A DNA stretch of 64,000 nt. Source: Pedobacter soli. Its GTDB lineage: Bacteria > Bacteroidota > Bacteroidia > Sphingobacteriales > Sphingobacteriaceae. The position numbers and the translations under genes were made by a program. The stretch's first letter is position 1, and each line of letters begins with the position of its first letter. The notes under the pieces are model-generated. The model was not told the DNA's origin and made no database searches. It was given only the letters and a program-made list of their open reading frames with translations. Shown here piece by piece: positions 60,567 to 64,000 of this stretch. The stretch lies in assembly GCF_900101435.1 (NCBI RefSeq), contig NZ_FMZH01000002.1:496001-560000 (forward strand), written 5' to 3'.

Positions 60567-63305
60567 ATGTTATTGAAGAGGAAAATACTATTTGCATCAG
60601 CTTTTACGCTAATTGTGATCGGTTTAATTGCTTTTTCACTTTTTTCTGCTGAGAAAGCAATCGATTTTAATTCGCAGGTTAAGCCCATTCTCAATAAAAA
60701 GTGCATAGCCTGCCATGGTGGCGTTAAGCAACAGGGTGGTTTCAGCGTGCTGTTTAGAGAAGAGGCTTTGGCTAAAACCAAAAGTGGTAAACCAGCCATT
60801 ATCCCCGGTAATCCGGAAGACAGCGAATTTATTAAACGCCTGAAATCTAACGATCCGGAAGAAAGGATGCCTTACAAACACCCTGCTTTAAATAGCGATG
60901 AAATTGACATACTGAGCGACTGGGTTAAGCAAGGAGCAAAATGGGGTAACCACTGGGCCTATATTAGTGTAAAACCAACTGAAGTGCCTGATGTAGATAA
61001 TGACTGGGTACGCAATGATCTGGATAAATTTATTTTTGCCAAACTCGAAGAAAACAAGCTGAAACCAGCCAAAACTGCTGATAAGGCTACTTTACTCCGT
61101 AGAGTAAGTTTAGACCTGATTGGTACCTATCCGTCGGATAAACTGGCCAAATTTTACCTGAACAGCAAAGATGAAGAAAAAGCTTACAATATTTTGGTCG
61201 ACAGCTTACTGGCCTCACCAAAATTTGGCGAACGCTGGGCTTCCATGTGGCTTGATGTTGCCCGCTATGCAGATACTAAAGGTTACGAAAGCGATCCAAA
61301 CCGGAATATCTGGAGCTATCGCGATTGGGTAATTAAAGCATACAATGCAGATATGCCTTATGATAGGTTTATTACTGATCAGATTGCGGGCGATTTATTT
61401 CCCAATCCAACTGATGCACAATATATCGCTACTGCATTTAGCCGCAATACCCCAACTAATGATGAAGGCGGAACCAATAACGAAGAATTTAGAACTGCGG
61501 CGGTGCTGGATCGGGTAAATGCCACCTGGGAGGGATTGATGAGTACCACTTTTTCTTGCGTACAATGCCACAGCCATCCTTACGACCCTTTTAAGCATGA
61601 TGAATATTATAAATTCATGTCCTACTTTAACAATACGAGAGATGAAGATGTATCGGCAGAATACCCTTTGCTTAAAAATTTTAACGACAGTCTGAAAAAT
61701 GAACTCAATCAGCTAACCAGTTGGGTAAAAACGGTAGCCGGTAAAGAAAGGGCCGCTGAGGTTGAGTTGTTTTTAAAAACCGGACAGCCAGCCATTAACT
61801 CTACCACGGCCGATGAGCTGATGAATTCGGTAATTGGTAATCATAACATTGCGTTGTTCTTTAAAAATAGCTCATCGGCCAGGTTAAAATCGGTTAACCT
61901 CGAAGGTGTTGATGAACTGATATTGCGTTACAACTGCAGTAAGCCAGGTGGTACCATGAGCCTGCATTTGGGTTCACCCAATGGGCCTGAGCTTAAATCG
62001 TGGAAAGTGCCGCAAAGTCAGGGCTACCAAAATGTAACTGTCGATTTTCCTAAGCAAAGTGGGGTACACGATGTATATCTGAAATACAGCAATGCTTCGG
62101 TAAAAAATCCCGATGAGTTTATGGTTTACTTCGATTGGTTTTATTTTACCAAACAGTTTCCCGGAAAAGATAAACCAGAATATTTAGCCAGAAAGAAAAC
62201 CTTTACCGATTTGATGGATGCACAGGTACCCACAACTCCTGTTATGGTCGAAAATCCACTAAGCATGAAGCGTAAAAACTATGTGTTCGAACGCGGAGCG
62301 TGGACTTCGAAAGGTAAAGAAGTAAAAGTAGGAGTACCTAATTCACTGGCTTTTGCCATGCCTAAAAATGCACCCGATAACAGAATGGGCCTTGCCATGT
62401 GGCTTACCGATAAACGAAATCCGCTGGTATCGAGAACCATGGTAAACCGCTTATGGGAGCAGTTGTACGGCGCGGGTTTAGTAGAAACCTTAGAAGATAT
62501 GGGTACGCAGGGTATGGCACCCACCCATCAGGAATTACTCGATTTTATGGCTTATCAGTTTATGCACCAATACCACTGGAGTGTTAAAAAGATGCTCAAA
62601 GAAATGGTGATGATGGCTACCTATCGCCAGGATAGTAAAGTAACTGAAGAGCTAAAAGAAAAAGACCTTTTTAATAAGTTTTATGCCCGTGGTTCGCGGG
62701 TGAGGTTGAGTGCCGAACAGATCAGGGATCAGAGTTTATCTGTTTGTGGTGTATTAAGCAATAAAATGTATGGTCCGCCGGTAATGCCATGGCAACCCGA
62801 AGGGATATGGTTTTCGCCATACAACGGTGCAAAATGGCGCACCAGCGGAGGTGAAGATCAGTACCGTAGGGGCATATATACTTATTGGAAACGTACCGCA
62901 CCATATCCATCAGCTATTGCTTTCGATGGCGCATCGAGAGTGGTTTGCAGCCCAAGGCGTATTCGCACCAATACGCCGTTGCAGGCTCTGGTAACCCTAA
63001 ACGATAGCGTTTATATCGATATGGCCAGAAAACTAGCCTTGCGGATGGAAAAAATAGGCGGAAATACCAATGCAGCCAAAATTTCGAAAGGATATGAATT
63101 GATGTTGTATAAAACTATTCCGCAAAACAGGTTAAAAGTATTTGAAGAATTGTATGCAAAAGCTCTTCAGGCATTTAGAAAGAATGCAACAGATGCATCG
63201 GCATTTATGGGCGATAAGCAGAAGAAATTTAAACCAGAAGAAGCTGCGATGGTTTTAGTGGCCAATGCCATGTTAAACCTGGATGAGGTAGTTACCAAAA
63301 ATTAA
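60567..63305 (+). CDS. PSD1-type cytochrome c protein with CBM6-like insertion (DUF1549/DUF1553)
   Basis: 912-residue exported redox protein of the Planctomycetes-type PSD1 group. An N-terminal helix (residues ~7-27) is a signal or anchor. A PSCyt1-type cytochrome c domain follows, with heme motif CIACHGG near residue 46 and axial-region MPYKHPALN. DUF1549 runs from ~140 to ~370 and holds a second motif, CVQCHSHPYDP, near residue 331. Residues ~430-527 form a CBM6-like beta-sandwich (VNLEGVDELILRY, PGGTMSLHLGSPNGP, GVHDVYLKYSNAS, FDWFYF). DUF1553 completes the protein. The carbohydrate-binding insert suggests action on sugar-containing material; the reaction is unknown. It is co-transcribed with a DUF1501 gene. 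Confidence 0.88.
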   Translation: MLLKRKILFASAFTLIVIGLIAFSLFSAEKAIDFNSQVKPILNKKCIACHGGVKQQGGFSVLFREEALAKTKSGKPAIIPGNPEDSEFIKRLKSNDPEERMPYKHPALNSDEIDILSDWVKQGAKWGNHWAYISVKPTEVPDVDNDWVRNDLDKFIFAKLEENKLKPAKTADKATLLRRVSLDLIGTYPSDKLAKFYLNSKDEEKAYNILVDSLLASPKFGERWASMWLDVARYADTKGYESDPNRNIWSYRDWVIKAYNADMPYDRFITDQIAGDLFPNPTDAQYIATAFSRNTPTNDEGGTNNEEFRTAAVLDRVNATWEGLMSTTFSCVQCHSHPYDPFKHDEYYKFMSYFNNTRDEDVSAEYPLLKNFNDSLKNELNQLTSWVKTVAGKERAAEVELFLKTGQPAINSTTADELMNSVIGNHNIALFFKNSSSARLKSVNLEGVDELILRYNCSKPGGTMSLHLGSPNGPELKSWKVPQSQGYQNVTVDFPKQSGVHDVYLKYSNASVKNPDEFMVYFDWFYFTKQFPGKDKPEYLARKKTFTDLMDAQVPTTPVMVENPLSMKRKNYVFERGAWTSKGKEVKVGVPNSLAFAMPKNAPDNRMGLAMWLTDKRNPLVSRTMVNRLWEQLYGAGLVETLEDMGTQGMAPTHQELLDFMAYQFMHQYHWSVKKMLKEMVMMATYRQDSKVTEELKEKDLFNKFYARGSRVRLSAEQIRDQSLSVCGVLSNKMYGPPVMPWQPEGIWFSPYNGAKWRTSGGEDQYRRGIYTYWKRTAPYPSAIAFDGASRVVCSPRRIRTNTPLQALVTLNDSVYIDMARKLALRMEKIGGNTNAAKISKGYELMLYKTIPQNRLKVFEELYAKALQAFRKNATDASAFMGDKQKKFKPEEAAMVLVANAMLNLDEVVTKN

Positions 63306-63315
63306 GTGACCGGTT

Positions 63316-64000
63316 ATGACAAGAGACGAGCTAAACGCACACAGATTACTTAAAGAGGCACAAGAGGCCAATGCGAGACTGCATTCGAGACGACATTTTT
63401 TAAAAGAAAGCGCAATGGGTTTAGGGGCTTTAGCCATGGGTTCGCTGCTGGGTAGTTGTGGTAATCTTTTTTCCAGTCCGCAAACTAAAATTGCTTACGA
63501 CCCCGCGCATCCGCTGTTGCCAAAATCGCCACCCATGATGGGCAAGGCCAAAAGTGTAATTTACCTGCACATGGCTGGCGCACCTTCGCAGTTAGAGTTA
63601 TTCGATTTTAAACCCGAACTGATGAAAATGGATGGCCAGGATTGCCCGCCATCGTTGTTGGCAGGAAAGAAATTTGCTTTTATTACCGGTGTACCTAAAA
63701 TGCTTGGGCCACAAGCCAACTTTGCCAAACATGGTCAGTCTGGTGCTTTGGTGAGCGATAACCTGCCGCATTTTTCTACCATGGTTGATGATGTTAGCTT
63801 TTTAAAAGCGGTAAAAACCGATCAGTTTAACCATGCGCCCGCGCAACTATTGGTGCATACCGGAACGCCACGTTTGGGCAGGCCAAGTATTGGTAGCTGG
63901 GTAACTTATGGTTTGGGTTCTGAAAATCAGAATTTGCCCGGTTATGTGGTGCTTACCAGTGGTGGCAGTTTCCCCGATGCCGGAAAAAGCGTTTGGGGCA
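63316..64000 (+). CDS. DUF1501 domain-containing protein, cut by the window end
   Basis: The first 228 residues are seen; the gene continues beyond the window. The N-terminus has a twin-arginine motif (HSRRHFLKESAMGLGAL) and a lipobox-like SLLGSC, so it is probably a Tat-exported lipoprotein. The body begins the DUF1501 pattern: AKSVIYLHMAGAPSQLELFDFKP and PPSLLAGKKFAFI, then KTDQFNHAPAQLLVHTG. The family belongs to the alkaline-phosphatase/sulfatase-like superfamily by fold. It starts 10 bases after the PSD1 gene; such pairs are the rule in Planctomycetes and some Bacteroidota. Confidence 0.9.
   Translation, partial: MTRDELNAHRLLKEAQEANARLHSRRHFLKESAMGLGALAMGSLLGSCGNLFSSPQTKIAYDPAHPLLPKSPPMMGKAKSVIYLHMAGAPSQLELFDFKPELMKMDGQDCPPSLLAGKKFAFITGVPKMLGPQANFAKHGQSGALVSDNLPHFSTMVDDVSFLKAVKTDQFNHAPAQLLVHTGTPRLGRPSIGSWVTYGLGSENQNLPGYVVLTSGGSFPDAGKSVWG

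Noticed and set aside
1..64000. CRISPR arrays, phage, toxin-antitoxin or restriction systems
   Set aside because: No regularly spaced direct repeats, integrase, capsid, nuclease/methylase or toxin-antitoxin pairs were found among the genes or gaps.

Overview
The window is chromosomal DNA from a Bacteroidota bacterium, most likely Pedobacter or a close Sphingobacteriaceae relative. The evidence is the protein families (Bacteroidota-type putative porin, DUF5606, DUF3667, the MutS-like membrane ATPase, a 544-residue delta-1-pyrroline-5-carboxylate dehydrogenase), A-rich leaders without strong Shine-Dalgarno sequences, several TAnnTTTG -7 promoter elements, and intergenic spaces full of palindromic repeats. 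I see no rRNA, tRNA, CRISPR array, insertion sequence or phage. The genus is inference.

Layout. 0-1.7 kb: end of a ribosomal operon (rpoA, rplQ). 1.9-7.4 kb: a secreted GH123-like glycoside hydrolase facing a GMC oxidoreductase and its Tat-signal small subunit, which resemble glucoside 3-dehydrogenase. 7.6-10.1 kb: methyltransferase, L,D-transpeptidase-like protein, DUF1304. 10.1-12.6 kb: dnaK behind a structured intergenic element and a candidate sigma-54 promoter. 12.9-14.8 kb: anomeric sugar kinase plus nucleotidyltransferase. 15-17.8 kb: HerA-like ATPase and the cbpM/cbpA co-chaperone pair. 18.1-23.1 kb: S9 peptidase, DUF1801, small HTH regulator, exported Gfo/Idh/MocA protein. 23.4-26.9 kb: a regulatory island with histidine kinase, response regulator, ECF sigma factor, and a convergent second sigma/anti-sigma pair. 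27-33 kb: exonuclease III, lone PAS protein, M42 peptidase, GNAT, MFS transporter, acyl-CoA carboxylase beta subunit. 33-36 kb: small exported protein, SulP transporter and beta-carbonic anhydrase (a likely bicarbonate pair). 36-40 kb: DUF3667 membrane protein, PAS-LuxR regulator, pruA. 40.1-46.4 kb: TetR-controlled RND efflux operon with two matching operators. 46.7-55.5 kb: exported proteins, sterol-desaturase family protein, lpxK-purine nucleoside phosphorylase-porin operon, beta-barrel protein, the protein usually labelled asparagine synthetase B. 55.6-59.4 kb: cyclophilin, DUF5606, a 41-residue membrane protein, rlmH, MutS-like ATPase. 59.5-64 kb: an AraC regulator diverging from a large PSD1-type cytochrome c protein that carries a CBM6-like domain, followed by a DUF1501 protein cut off by the window end.

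Most worth following up: (1) the AraC / PSD1-CBM6 / DUF1501 locus at the right edge, which looks like an exported redox system aimed at carbohydrate; (2) the GMC plus small-subunit pair beside a glycoside hydrolase, where only the small subunit carries an export signal; (3) the TetR operator pair, where one site sits in the promoter spacer; (4) a TTGGCACA-N4-TTGT sequence upstream of dnaK; (5) several dispersed repeat families, one of which contributes coding sequence to a methyltransferase C-terminus.
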